A stretch of 27,821 nt of DNA from Arsenophonus sp046530765 (GCA_046530765.1 JBHEQS010000017.1:1-27821); one strand, 5' to 3'. Positions 1 through 11,204 are shown, numbered from the stretch's first letter. Program-made: numbers and translations. Notes: a model not told the origin generated them from the letters alone.

Positions 1-583
1 AAATTACATTTAAGTTATCAACTTGGTAAGTATAAGATTAATAAATTAAAATTACAAACATATATTAGATAACATCTGTGTACTGATAAAAAATCATACA
101 GCTACTTTATAATTTATTAAAAATATTCAGTAAACACTAAATTAGCAATAATCTATAAAATGTTTAGAAATCTCTTAAATTAAATAAAAGATATAGAAGA
201 AATTTTTATCTAAACATATAAACTTTGCAAAATTAAATACTAATTATTTATACAATAAAAGTACATCTCATGTTAATGATTAATAATCATAAACACACTT
301 ATGATTATTTTCAAAAAAAAGTTAAAATTGTTATAATTATACAAATTTTTTTTAGACTAAAGAAATAATTTATATTGTAATTGCATCAACAATGGAGAAA
401 GATTGCTATAGTAAAATTATTTGAAATAATATTCACTATAATATATTTTATTAATATAATACATAAAATATTAGATATTACTTATATAAAAATCTATAAT
501 ATTTTCTTCTTTACTCATCTAATCAATCATATAAAACAATTAAAAAATAAATAAAAATAGATTTTAAAATTGATAAATTCTTT

Positions 584-612
584 GCGCCCCTCCAAATCCC
601 CAAAAACTCCAC
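584..612. other. C-rich island with G-quadruplex potential on the minus strand
   Basis: In a region that is otherwise nearly all A and T, this stretch has four C-runs at 587-590, 592-593, 598-601 and 609-610, and 16 of the 27 bases from 584 to 610 are G or C. The minus strand therefore has GG, GGGG, GG and GGGG runs with short A/T loops, compatible with a two-layer G-quadruplex. There is almost no G on the plus strand, so it is strongly strand-asymmetric and cannot form a GC hairpin by itself. I do not recognise it as part of a known RNA. Confidence 0.5.
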
Positions 613-1040
613 TATCATCATAATGTAATGAAATTAAGTAATTTTATATATAAATAAATTCATGATATGTAAATTTACAAATGATATCTAGGTAATAACA
701 TTGGTTTGTAACATAATAAATAGCACATGTAGCTATTTATATATAATGAAATTATAATAACATTTATTATAACATTAAAAATTATCGCTAACATAATATA
801 TAAAAATAATTTAATTACATAATATTTGACATATTAATCTAAACATATATTTTCAAAAAATAGTAGAATAATAGCAAAATGCTTATTAATATTAATTAAT
901 GATGTCAATAAAAGATTAAATAAGATGATTTTATCATCAATATCTGTTTTCTAACATAAACTAATTTTATAAATTCAGTCAGACTTAAATAAATGTTTAT
1001 CATTTATTGACTTATTTATCTATATTTATGTTGTTGTTCA

Positions 1041-1104
1041 CTAGAACACTAGAACACTAGAACACTAGAACACTAGAACACTAGAACACTAGAACACTAG
1101 AACA
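1041..1104. repeat. 8-bp tandem repeat, 8 perfect copies
   Basis: Eight exact head-to-tail copies of CTAGAACA occupy these 64 bases, preceded by GTTCA and followed by non-repeat TATACA. No copy carries a substitution. The unit contains the rare CTAG tetranucleotide. The period is not a multiple of three and no open frame crosses it, so it is not coding. It looks like a slippage-prone minisatellite that expanded recently. Confidence 0.95.
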
Positions 1105-1552
1105 TATACAAATAGAAGATCATAGTGTCACAATGATAATTATAATATTAAGATCTGTTATATTTTAGATAAATAAGTAATAGCCATGCTTGCTAACTAT
1201 TATATTATTCAAGTAATTTATATGAATATTAAATACACTAAAAATAATTAATTTTATCAAAATAATGCCTTGATAATAATAACATATTATTATAAATTAT
1301 TTTTGTAATTTTAATTTATATTTCACTTTATAATAATCTATCTTTTGCGCTAGATTAGATTAAATTAACTTTAAGGAAAAAATTATAGAGTGTTAAATAA
1401 TTTTATAAAAACAATTAATAATATTTCTTTTTATGTTCAATCTTTTTATTGTTTTATGCTATCTGTATAAATAAAATCTTTTTATCAACTAGAAATAAAT
1501 AAAATTCACAAAACTTTTTAACAAGACAATTATATATATGGTCAATATCACT

Positions 1553-1609
1553 TATTTTTTCATATTAATTAAATGTAATTTTTTTACATTTAATTAATAT
1601 GAAAAAATA
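1553..1609. repeat. 26-bp perfect inverted repeat with 5-nt loop
   Basis: The left arm 1553-1578 is the exact reverse complement of the right arm 1584-1609, with a loop of five T at 1579-1583. Both arms carry a T-run or A-run at their outer end, so either strand would be read as a hairpin followed by a U-rich tail in the manner of a bidirectional terminator, but there are very few G:C pairs. No gene lies near it. Confidence 0.9.
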
Positions 1610-2638
1610 CTATAACAGTATATTACATAATTACTTATATAATATAAAATGCTACATTATTAAAAATCTTCATTAAACTAATGTGCAATAGTTGGTTAAT
1701 ATCAACTAATTTATATAATTAGAGTTTAACATAGACTTTTTAATAATAAGCTATAGAAGATCGCTAAATATATAGCTTACATAATTAACTTACTTTGATA
1801 TTTTTGTTGGCATATAATATGCATAATGAATTATCATATAACAATCTTAAAGTAGTTAACTTGTTATAAGTATATGTTTAATTTAGATAATGATGGATAT
1901 ATAATTATTGTATATGTATTTATAGTACATAGCAGACCAAAATAATATTCTGATTATTATGGTAGATAAATTTATATCTAATCAAATATTAATTTCTGGA
2001 TTATTTTGTTGTGACAATTGCTAGATATTTTTGTTTTTTTAGAGAAAAAATTTTTTTAACTGACTAATTTATATAAATTTTATGTATATTTTTATACTTC
2101 TATCTGTTATATGGTGTTTTGTTTGTTACCAGTAACTATATTTCTGTTATCGTATATTCTAATATCTACATTATCTAATAAATATATATTTACATAATAT
2201 CATTAATGTTTTTATGAAGTGCAAAGTATGATATGAATTGTAGAATCATTTTTTTAAAAATTATTTTTTTATTATATAATGATTCAAATAATACTTTTAG
2301 AAATAATTATTATTTTTGTTATTAACATTTTTTAGTTTATCTATCTAATATTTCTATTGAAAATACAGATATTTGCTTTTTATATCTATTTCATAATATT
2401 TAAATATTCAACAATAAAAAATATAATTATGTTTTTAGATATTTAATTCTATTTTTTCAAAAAAAAGAAATTTTTATAAAAAAAATAAATTCAAAATTTA
2501 TTTTTGTTTTTATTTTTATATTATTATGATATTTATCAAATATAATAAAATTATTGACTTAATTATTAAACTACAGAAAAGAATAATATTTTATTTATTA
2601 CTTTTGTATCATTGAGTGCTTTAATTTTATATAGTTTT

Positions 2639-2674
2639 ATATTAGTCATAGTTGACTAATATTTTCTTTTTTTT
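2639..2674 (+). terminator. Terminator-like hairpin with T-tract, no gene nearby
   Basis: A 10-bp perfect stem (2639-2648 with 2653-2662) with a 4-nt loop is followed at once by a T-rich run to 2674, interrupted by a single C. This is the layout of a rho-independent terminator reading in the plus direction, though the stem has only two G:C pairs. No intact gene precedes it, so it may be a leftover of a lost transcription unit or chance in AT-rich DNA. Confidence 0.3.
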
Positions 2675-2880
2675 AGATTATATCTAATACTGTTAAAAAG
2701 TAAGAATTTTAGATAATAATACTTTAGCTAACTATTTACTTATTTTTTGTAATGTGATGTTACGATTTATTTTATAAAAATTTACTTTGAATATATGTAT
2801 CCATAATATGCGCCACATTATATATCTAATCTAATTTAGTAATACATAATTATTCATACATTAAATTACACATATTATAT

Positions 2881-2928
2881 TACTATTAATTATAGAATTA
2901 TTAATTAATAATTCTATAATTAATAGTA
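2881..2928. repeat. 48-bp perfect palindrome
   Basis: Bases 2881-2904 are the exact reverse complement of 2905-2928, so the whole 48 bases form one uninterrupted palindrome without a spacer. Almost all pairs are A:T; each arm has one C and one G. Such a sequence can extrude as a cruciform. No gene is adjacent. Confidence 0.9.
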
Positions 2929-3323
2929 TAATTTAGATTTTCTATATATTTAATAAAATCTTTAATATTTTAGTAGTCATCTTATTTTATTTATTTCTGT
3001 ATCTAGATTTATCCACAAAATATAACTTTATATTATTATTTAATTAAATATCTTATAAATATAAGTGAGTTAATTATGATTAATAATTATTTAAATATAG
3101 AGTTTTCTAATAATTATAATTATTACTTTATAATTTCATGATTATCTATTGTAAATTTTTAACTTTTTTAGTTATTCATTAATGTGAAATACTTTATTAT
3201 AACTTTTACTTAAATTGTTAATCATATTCTATTATAACACGTCAATATATGTATATTATTTTAGTTGTTTATATAGTTTAGTTTGTTTGTTTTATTAACA
3301 ATATTTACTAAAACTATAGAAAT

Positions 3324-3352
3324 TTAATTTATTTCTTGCAGAAATAAATTAA
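3324..3352. repeat. 13-bp hairpin
   Basis: Arms 3324-3336 and 3340-3352 are perfectly complementary around a TGC loop at 3337-3339. It is short and AT-rich, with one C:G pair, in gene-free DNA. Function unknown; chance is possible. Confidence 0.5.
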
Positions 3353-3871
3353 CTATTTTAATTTTGATTAAATCATATATCGATAATTAAATATGTAAGA
3401 AATTTCCATAACAAAATGACTTTAATTTTATTACATTGTATTGATATAAATAATGTATTTATATAATAATTTATTTTAACTTATCTTTTAATTTGTTTAA
3501 ATATACTTATATCTAATTAATAAATAGTACTAAAATAATATAAATTCATATTGACCTAAATTTTTTTTAGAAAAATAAAAAATATCATAATTTTTTAAAA
3601 TTAATATAATTCTATCAATTATATACAGACAATTTTATAGAAAAAAAGTTTTAATGTTTTAAATATCAAATAAATAAATAAATACTTTATATGCAACGAG
3701 TAAATGATTATTTTTTATTAAATTGTATAGTTAATTTAATTACAAATTCTTAAGTTATTATCATATTTATCGATCAAAGTTGAATCTTTTAAAATATATA
3801 GGAATTAAATATTTCAATATGAATGAAGTATCTAACATTGATTAATCTATAATAATTTTTATAAATATTTT

Positions 3872-3902
3872 AAAAATCAATTTAATTATAAAATTGATTT
3901 TT
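3872..3902. repeat. 12-bp hairpin with A/T tails
   Basis: Arms 3872-3883 and 3891-3902 are perfectly complementary with a 7-nt loop, and the right arm ends in a T-run. It resembles a weak terminator but the stem is nearly all A:T. Confidence 0.45.
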
Positions 3903-3945
3903 TATATCTATAGCTAATTGCTTTAATGACAGATATATAAGAAAA

Positions 3946-3976
3946 ATAATTTTTAATCATTTAGATTAAAAATTAT
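3946..3976. repeat. 13-bp hairpin
   Basis: Arms 3946-3958 and 3964-3976 are perfectly complementary with a 5-nt loop and one closing C:G pair. It lies about 45 bases after the previous hairpin in gene-free DNA. Confidence 0.45.
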
Positions 3977-5465
3977 GAAAAATAAATACTAATAAATATT
4001 TAATTATATAATAACTTATCTTTTTGTTAATATGACAGACTCAATTTTATATTATGTTTATGTAATTATTATCTTTATTTAAATTATTTGATTATTTAGT
4101 ATAATAGGAGATTTAGTAAATTATAATTCATTATGATAAATCATATTAATCTTTAAGATAGTATATTGTAATATGCATTACAATGCTGACAATAAATTTT
4201 ATATTTATTGATAAAAACATGTGCAAAACATGTATTTTAGATACAAATATATTATTATCTATTATTTTATTTACATTAGAAACAATTATATATAGTTAAT
4301 TGATCAAAATTGAATTCTGCTGACATGTAAAAATTTAGCATTATTTATTTTCTATAAATTATTAATTTTTATAAAATATTATATTTTTGTGTCAAACAAG
4401 TAATCTACTTTATACTGTTTGTATAATAATTATATATAGTAAATTTTAATATTTAAAGATTATTTACATATTCATAATAACTCTATTTTTTTGTAAAAAA
4501 AATTAATAAATAACTAATTGCATTAAGTTAATTAAATTAATATTATTATAAATGTTTTATTTTTAAATAAATAATTTATTTAATTTAAAAAAATAATTCT
4601 ATATGTTAATGTTAAGATTAAAAATAAAATCCTGTAAGAAAGAAACTTTCATGGAATTGTTGTAGACAATAGCAGAATTTCGTAGATAAGTAAGAGCTAT
4701 TATAACTTTTTAGTTACTATTTATTTTCACAAATTTATAAAATTTTATTAAAAAATTAACACTATAAAATTGTCAGATAACTAAGAAGTTCTATAGACCT
4801 TATGTATATTAAATAAGGTTATTACAGAGATATATAAGATGTTATTAACTTATCGATTATATAATAAATAAAAAACTACATTAAGTACATATATAAAATA
4901 GAGCTTTAAGTTATACAAAAACTTTAGTATATAATATCACTATATTATGTTTTGATAACGATCATATGTATTAATATTTATTTTATATATGTAAATCAAA
5001 TTTTATTTTTAAACTAAAATCATTGTATACTGAAAGAGTATATAAATTGCTTTATACCATTTATAAATAGAATTTTGAAAATATATCATAATTTTACAAT
5101 TATAGCATTATATTGATTTGATTAAAAAATTAATATGTTAGTGTCTATTTATTCAAATATCACTTCAAAAAAAATGTTTCTTAATTCTTTAAAAATTAAA
5201 TTGACTATTCTACTAAAAATAGAATGATAAAATTTATTAATCGAAGACTCTAATATTAATAATGTTTACTGTGTTTGGCTAGTATATAGAGTAATGATTT
5301 TACTCTCCAAATATAAATATGATAATTATTATATAATTAAAATTGTTAGTACATAAGTATTGTTAATATTGTAAAGGATTTACATCTTTAACTGAATAAA
5401 TATATAAATGCTTTATGGATAATAAAATATCATATATAAAATATATATTAAACGATTCTCTTTAC

Positions 5466-5497
5466 TATTAATTTAGAATATTATTAATTTAGAATAT
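5466..5497. repeat. 16-bp tandem duplication
   Basis: Two exact adjacent copies of a 16-bp unit (5466-5481 and 5482-5497). The unit contains TTAGAATAT. It looks like a single recent slippage duplication in non-coding DNA. Confidence 0.85.
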
Positions 5498-6508
5498 AAT
5501 AGAAATTCACGAAAATATAATAAATAATAATAGAATCGAATTATTTTATTTTAAAATAAAGATTTATTTTTTTTGATTAAAAAGTATCTAAATCATTATT
5601 ATTTTATATAATTGAATCATGTATAGTTTTTCTAATATTTGCAAATTAAACAATACTCACTAATCATTCCTATTTTAAATTATATAATATTTATTTAATG
5701 AAATATTATATAAAAAATTTATTGTTAGTCAAAGAAATTAAGATAATTATGATCATGCGATTATTTTTGTTAATAATTTGTCTTGTAATCCATTAGATAC
5801 AAACTTTTTTTAGAATACATTTATTACTTTATTTAATAATATTATTCAGATGTTTATATGTATCTTTTCTAAAAGAAAATTTATTAAAATAAGTCTTAGA
5901 TAGAAATTAAAGTTATATAATATTAGTTTTGTATAAATAAAAATATATACACATTGCAGGCTTATACACATACTATACTATGCGATTTAAAGTTTTTATT
6001 TTAAAAAAAAATAAATAATAAAAATTTGTATAAATAATTTCTAGATATTTGAATATGTTAATTTTAATTACACTTAAATTAAATTTAATGTAAACAATAT
6101 CTCTAGCTGTTTTATTAAAAAAGATACAACATAGACAGAATTACAATACTAAATTATATAATATGTAATTTTTATTACATTGATTAGTGTAACATAAAAT
6201 CATTATGAATTACTATGATATTTTCTTGAAGTCTAACATAACAAGCACGTAAAACATTAATTTAACTTATATCATTATTTGTTACATAATATATTAGTAA
6301 TATACAAAACTAATATTACAAATAGAAAATATATTTTAAAGTTAATAACAATCTGGTAATTTGACTTAAATGAAAGAAAAATTTTTTAGTATTTTCTAAT
6401 TTTTTTTGTAAAAAATATGTTCTTGGTGTATTAAATGCAAATTATAAAATAATTTATTCTTTATCACAAAATTAGAAATTCTTATATTATAATAAAAGTA
6501 AAAACTTA

Positions 6509-6536
6509 ATCTTATTTTATTTAAGTAAAATAAGAT
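6509..6536. repeat. 11-bp hairpin
   Basis: Arms 6509-6519 and 6526-6536 are perfectly complementary with a 6-nt loop, which a T-G wobble can shorten. A TTCTTTT run follows shortly after. It may be a weak terminator relic, or chance. Confidence 0.4.
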
Positions 6537-7143
6537 ATTCTTTTATTGATATTGTTGTTTATTTAGCATAAATAGAAAAATTGGATAATTTATATTAGTT
6601 TATTATTAAATTTTATACTTAACTTCATGTCTATCATTTTAATTAAATATTAATAAATTTATTAGCTATACCAATTTTAGTAGATTCTTATTTGATTTAA
6701 TAAGTATTTTGAATGTTAGATATTAATACCAGATTAGATAACTTTAAAAACTTTGGTATATATTATTCTAATATTAGAATAAATTGTATTGCTTTTGCAT
6801 AAAAGATTTAAATCTAATAAAAGTATTGGAAATATTAAATCAATTCAAATAAACACAAGAAATAATTTTAGAAAATTTTCCATAATAAAAATATTGCATG
6901 AAATAAAAAATAGAAAATTATTACATTAAATTAATATTTGTTTTGTGTGATAAATTATAACAAGAATTTTTAAAAAAAATGCAGTTTTTAAAGATTATTT
7001 AAAATAAAAGTAATTTAATACATGATTCTTTTAATTGATAATAATATATAAAATACATTTTAAAATCTTTACTAAAATAGTATATATAAAACGATTCTGT
7101 TAACTACAACGAAAACCAAATTCTATAGGTTTAAGGTATTATA

Positions 7144-9975
7144 ATGAATAATAGTGAAATGAATGACTGGCTAGATTCAAGTTTTTTAGTTAGTACAAAT
7201 CAGTCTTATATAGAACAGCTTTATGAAGACTACTTAATTGACCATAATTCAGTTAATTTATACTGGCGAAATGTTTTTGATAAACTGCCAGACATAGACA
7301 ATAGAATGGGATATAATCATGTTCAAACACGACGCGAATATTTTCAATCATTTACAGAAAATTCTACACATTATCAAACTTTAGTTAGTGATTATCCTTT
7401 AGATACGAAACAAGATAAAGTTCTTAAATTGATAAACGCATTTCGTTTTAATGGACATAAAAATGCAAATCTTGATCCATTAAATATATCTAAACAAGAA
7501 AGTGTACCTGATTTAGATCTTGCATTTTATGATTTAAGTGAAGATGACTTTCATAAAACATTCAATGTTGGTTCTTTTTCTATTGGTCAGAAAAAAATGA
7601 AATTAACTGATCTGCATGCTGAATTAAAACGTATTTATTGCTCTTCGATTGGTGCAGAATACATGCATATTACAAATACTAAAGAAAAGCTTTGGATTCA
7701 ACAGCAACTAGAACTTATAACACCAATTAGTGAGCAATTTAGTAAACAAGAAAAGATTCGCTTTTTATCAGAATTAACTAATGCTGAAGGATTAGAGCGA
7801 TATCTTGGTGCAAAATTTCCAGGAGCAAAACGTTTTTCACTAGAGGGAGGGGATTCTCTCATACCGATATTAAAAGATTTAATTCGACAAGCAAGTCAAC
7901 ATGGTACGAGTGAAGTAGTGTTAGGAATGGCGCACAGAGGTAGATTAAATGTTTTAGTTAATATTTTAGGAAAACAGCCAAAGGATTTATTTGATGAGTT
8001 TGTAGATAAACATAAATGTCATTTAGGTACTGGTGATGTTAAATATCATCAAGGATTTTCTTCTAATTTCAAAATAGAAGGTATTTTGATTCATTTAACA
8101 TTAGCTTTTAATCCATCACATTTAGAAATAGTAAATCCAGTAGTCATCGGCTCCGCACGAGCTCGTCGCGATCGATTAAATAAAGGGCATGAAAATGCAA
8201 TTCTTCCAATTACTATTCATGGTGATGCATCGATAACTGGACAAGGAGTTGTTCAGGAGATGCTTAATATATCTCAAGCTCGTGGTTATGAAGTTGGTGG
8301 TACAGTTAGGATAGTAATTAACAATCAGATTGGTTTTACAACATCAAACCAAAAAGATGCACGCTCAACACAATATTGTACTGATATAATGAAAATGATA
8401 GAAGCGCCAATTTTTCATGTTAATGCCGATAATCCTGAAGCTGTTGCTTTTATTTCTAGATTAGCATTAAATTTTCGCAATAGATTTAAACGAGATGTTG
8501 TAATTGATTTAGTTTGTTATCGCAGACATGGTCATAATGAAGCAGATGACCCAAGTGTCACACAGCCAATTATGTATCAAAAAATTCAAAAACACCCAAC
8601 AGTACGAAAAATTTATGCAGATAAATTAATATCTGAAAAGATAGTTACAAATAATGAAGTGATAGAAATGGTTAATTTATATCGCGATAAATTAGATCAT
8701 GATAATTATGTAATTAATGAATGGCAGAAAATTGCAACGGACTCGTCTATATGGAAACCATACTTAAATAATGAATGGAATGACGCTTATTCAGCAAAAA
8801 TTGAAAAGAAACGATTACAACATTTAGCAAAAATTTTAAATACCATTCCTTCAGATATTGTTATGCATCCTCTAGTTGAAAATATTTACACTAATAGATT
8901 AGAAATGGCAAGCGATAAAAAATTATTTGATTGGGGAGCAGCAGAAACTTTAGCCTATGCAACACTAGTTGATGAAGGAATACAGGTTCGTTTATCAGGT
9001 GAGGATGCTGGTAGAGGTACTTTTTTTCATAGGCATGCAGTTATTCATAATCAAATTAATGGTAAAACTTATGTACCATTAGCTAATATAAATAAAAATC
9101 AAGGAATATTTGAAGTTTGGGATTCTTCTTTATCTGAAGAGGCAGTGCTTGCTTTTGAATATGGTTATTCATCATCAGAACCTCGTGTTTTAACTATTTG
9201 GGAAGCTCAGTTTGGTGACTTTGCTAATGTAGCACAAGTTGTTATTGATCAGTTTATTAGTTCTGGAGAACAAAAATGGGGAAGAATGTGTGGATTAACT
9301 ATGTTGTTACCTCATGGATATGAAGGACAGGGTCCGGATCACTCTTCTGCCCGTTTAGAGCGTTATTTGCAATTGTGTGCTGAACAAAATATGCAAGTCT
9401 GTGTTCCTACTACTTCTGCTCAAATTTATCATATACTTCGACGTCAAATACTACGCAACGTGAGACGTCCGTTAATTATTATGTCATCCAAGTCGTTACT
9501 TCGACATCATCTCGCATCTTCTAGCTTGGAAGAGTTGGCAAATGGTAAGTTTCAAACTGTAATTGATGAAATTGATTTAATAGATGCTAAAAAAGTTAAG
9601 CGTGTAGTTTTATGTTCAGGTAAAGTTTATTATGACCTGATTGAACAACGTCGAAAAAATAAACAAAAAAATATTGCGATAGTTCGTATTGAGCAATTAT
9701 ATCCATTTCCTAACAAAGATTTAGAAACAGTACTAAAACCTTATTGGCACGTTAGTGACTTTTCTTGGTGTCAAGAGGAGCCTTTTAATCAAGGAGCATG
9801 GCAATATAGTCAGTATGATATACGCAATTCAATTCCAAAATGTTCACTATTAAACTTTTTTGGACGGGATGCATCTGCGTCATCTGCAGTAGGTTATGCC
9901 TCTGTTCATCAACAACAGCAAAAAGAATTAATTAATAATACACTAAAAATAAATAAATCAAAGGATAAAAAATGA
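7144..9975 (+). CDS. sucA: 2-oxoglutarate dehydrogenase E1 component SucA
   Basis: This encodes the thiamine-diphosphate-dependent E1 subunit of the 2-oxoglutarate dehydrogenase complex. It decarboxylates 2-oxoglutarate and passes the succinyl group to the lipoyl arm of SucB in the cytoplasm. The 943-residue protein is close to the usual ~933 and reads collinearly with E. coli SucA, from the N-terminal SucB-binding segment (WLDSS, QSYIEQLYEDYL) to the C-terminal SSAVGYASVHQQQ. Visible signatures are GMAHRGRLNVL with H264, the TPP-site HGDAS with H359 and D361, and the GRGTFFHRHAVIHNQ loop that closes the active site. The start is supported by AAGG at 7133-7136, seven bases upstream. The stop overlaps the sucB start (ATGA). 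The sdh genes that precede sucA in E. coli are missing here. Confidence 0.97.
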   Translation: MNNSEMNDWLDSSFLVSTNQSYIEQLYEDYLIDHNSVNLYWRNVFDKLPDIDNRMGYNHVQTRREYFQSFTENSTHYQTLVSDYPLDTKQDKVLKLINAFRFNGHKNANLDPLNISKQESVPDLDLAFYDLSEDDFHKTFNVGSFSIGQKKMKLTDLHAELKRIYCSSIGAEYMHITNTKEKLWIQQQLELITPISEQFSKQEKIRFLSELTNAEGLERYLGAKFPGAKRFSLEGGDSLIPILKDLIRQASQHGTSEVVLGMAHRGRLNVLVNILGKQPKDLFDEFVDKHKCHLGTGDVKYHQGFSSNFKIEGILIHLTLAFNPSHLEIVNPVVIGSARARRDRLNKGHENAILPITIHGDASITGQGVVQEMLNISQARGYEVGGTVRIVINNQIGFTTSNQKDARSTQYCTDIMKMIEAPIFHVNADNPEAVAFISRLALNFRNRFKRDVVIDLVCYRRHGHNEADDPSVTQPIMYQKIQKHPTVRKIYADKLISEKIVTNNEVIEMVNLYRDKLDHDNYVINEWQKIATDSSIWKPYLNNEWNDAYSAKIEKKRLQHLAKILNTIPSDIVMHPLVENIYTNRLEMASDKKLFDWGAAETLAYATLVDEGIQVRLSGEDAGRGTFFHRHAVIHNQINGKTYVPLANINKNQGIFEVWDSSLSEEAVLAFEYGYSSSEPRVLTIWEAQFGDFANVAQVVIDQFISSGEQKWGRMCGLTMLLPHGYEGQGPDHSSARLERYLQLCAEQNMQVCVPTTSAQIYHILRRQILRNVRRPLIIMSSKSLLRHHLASSSLEELANGKFQTVIDEIDLIDAKKVKRVVLCSGKVYYDLIEQRRKNKQKNIAIVRIEQLYPFPNKDLETVLKPYWHVSDFSWCQEEPFNQGAWQYSQYDIRNSIPKCSLLNFFGRDASASSAVGYASVHQQQQKELINNTLKINKSKDKK

Positions 9976-11204
9976 GTAGTATAGAAATTCTTGTTCCTGA
10001 TCTTCCTGAATCTGTTTCAAACGCTACAGTTGCAACTTGGCATAAAAAACCAGGTGATTATGTAGAACGTGATGAAATATTAGTAGAAATTGAAACTGAT
10101 AAAGTTATACTTGAAGTTCCAGCATTAGATTCTGGCGTTCTGAAGTCAATTTTAGAAGAAGAGGGGGCCACTGTTTTATCTAAACAATTGTTAGGTCTGA
10201 TTGATATTAATAGTGGTAAGACAATACCATCTAATGTAAAAGAAGATACTAAATCGACACTAACAAAACATCAGACTGTAATCTTTGGTGATGATGCCTA
10301 TAACGAACTAACACCAGCTGTTCGTCGTTTAATTATAGAACACGATTTAAACATATCTAATATTAAAGGAAGTGGTGTTGGTGGTCGGATAACCCGCAAT
10401 GATATTGACCAACATATTAAAAATCAATCAATAGATAGTGAAAATAAATCAATTAATCAACAAAATAATAAACTTACAACTAGATCACTAACAACACATT
10501 CTAATAGAGGCGAAAAACGTGTACCAATGACACGTTTACGCAAACGTATTGCTGAGCGTTTATTGGAAGCAAAAAATAATGCTGCAATATTGACTACTTT
10601 TAATGAAGTTAATATGAGCTCTATTTTTGATTTACGAAAAGATTATGGTGAAAGTTTTGAAAAACGGCACGGAGTGCGTTTGGGATTTATGTCTTTCTAT
10701 ATTAAATCGGTTGTTGAAGCTCTAAAGCGTTACCCAGAAGTGAATTCATCAATTGATGGTTCAAATATAGTTTATCATAATTATTTTGATGTTAGTATTG
10801 CTATTTCAACTACTAGAGGTTTAGTTACACCAGTATTACGTGATACAGATACGCTTAGTATGGCAGAAATTGAAAAGTGCATTAAAGAGTTAGCAATTAA
10901 AGGTCGAGATGGTAAGCTGACTATTGAAGAATTAACAGGTGGAAATTTCACCATTACAAATGGTGGTGTTTTTGGATCTTTGATGTCAACACCTATCATT
11001 AATCCTCCACAAAGCGCAATTTTAGGCATCCATGCTATTAAAGATAGACCTATGGCTATTGATGGTAAAATTGAAATATGCCCAATGATGTATTTGGCAC
11101 TTTCTTATGATCACCGCTTAATTGATGGACGTGAATCTGTAAGTTTCTTAGTAACAATAAAAAATATGTTAGAAAATCCAGCTCGTTTATTATTAGACGT
11201 ATAG
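9972..11204 (+). CDS. sucB: Dihydrolipoyllysine succinyltransferase (E2) SucB
   Basis: This is the core-forming E2 of 2-oxoglutarate dehydrogenase, transferring the succinyl group from its lipoyl arm to CoA. Domains appear in the family order. An N-terminal lipoyl domain (about 1-77) has the lipoylated lysine in EIETDKV (K44). A peripheral subunit-binding domain follows (about 112-148; TPAVRRLI, GVGGRITRNDI). The catalytic acyltransferase domain (about 185-410) ends with SYDHRLIDGRE, giving catalytic H381 and D385. The second linker is Asn/Gln/Ser-rich rather than Ala/Pro-rich, in line with AT bias. AAGG at 9961-9964 precedes the start. The 4-base overlap with sucA suggests translational coupling. 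The E3 partner (lpd) is not in this window. Confidence 0.97.
   Translation: MSSIEILVPDLPESVSNATVATWHKKPGDYVERDEILVEIETDKVILEVPALDSGVLKSILEEEGATVLSKQLLGLIDINSGKTIPSNVKEDTKSTLTKHQTVIFGDDAYNELTPAVRRLIIEHDLNISNIKGSGVGGRITRNDIDQHIKNQSIDSENKSINQQNNKLTTRSLTTHSNRGEKRVPMTRLRKRIAERLLEAKNNAAILTTFNEVNMSSIFDLRKDYGESFEKRHGVRLGFMSFYIKSVVEALKRYPEVNSSIDGSNIVYHNYFDVSIAISTTRGLVTPVLRDTDTLSMAEIEKCIKELAIKGRDGKLTIEELTGGNFTITNGGVFGSLMSTPIINPPQSAILGIHAIKDRPMAIDGKIEICPMMYLALSYDHRLIDGRESVSFLVTIKNMLENPARLLLDV

Larger units (their letters stand above)
1..7143. other. Long gene-free AT-rich region upstream of sucA
   Basis: No open frame of useful length and no recognisable gene, tRNA or rRNA is visible on either strand in these seven kilobases. 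The sequence is very AT-rich and stop codons are dense in all frames. It holds an 8-bp tandem repeat (1041-1104), several hairpins and palindromes (1553-1609, 2639-2662, 2881-2928, 3324-3352, 3872-3902, 3946-3976, 6509-6536), a 16-bp tandem duplication (5466-5497) and a C-rich island (584-612), each listed separately. In E. coli the DNA upstream of sucA carries sdhCDAB and gltA. I could not recognise remnants of these, so whether this is decayed gene sequence or other DNA is inference. Confidence 0.75.

Noticed and set aside
1041..1104. CRISPR-like array
   Set aside because: Units of 8 bp follow each other with no spacers; it is a simple tandem repeat and no cas gene is present.
3009..3017. 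Perfect DnaA box TTATCCACA, considered as part of a replication origin
   Set aside because: Only one exact box in the non-coding DNA, a one-off near match at 14103-14111, and no cluster, no dnaA, gidA or rpmH nearby. A single match in AT-rich DNA is not an origin.
4621..4710. Slightly GC-richer patch with small hairpins, considered as an RNA gene
   Set aside because: No cloverleaf, no conserved RNA motif and only 4-5 bp stems could be found; too weak to call.
10781..11029. Minus-strand open frame inside sucB
   Set aside because: Fully contained in a conserved gene, no ribosome-binding site or known motif; it is the antisense shadow of the sucB catalytic domain. The frames at 12085-12297 (sucC) and 16719-16931 (cydB) are rejected for the same reason.
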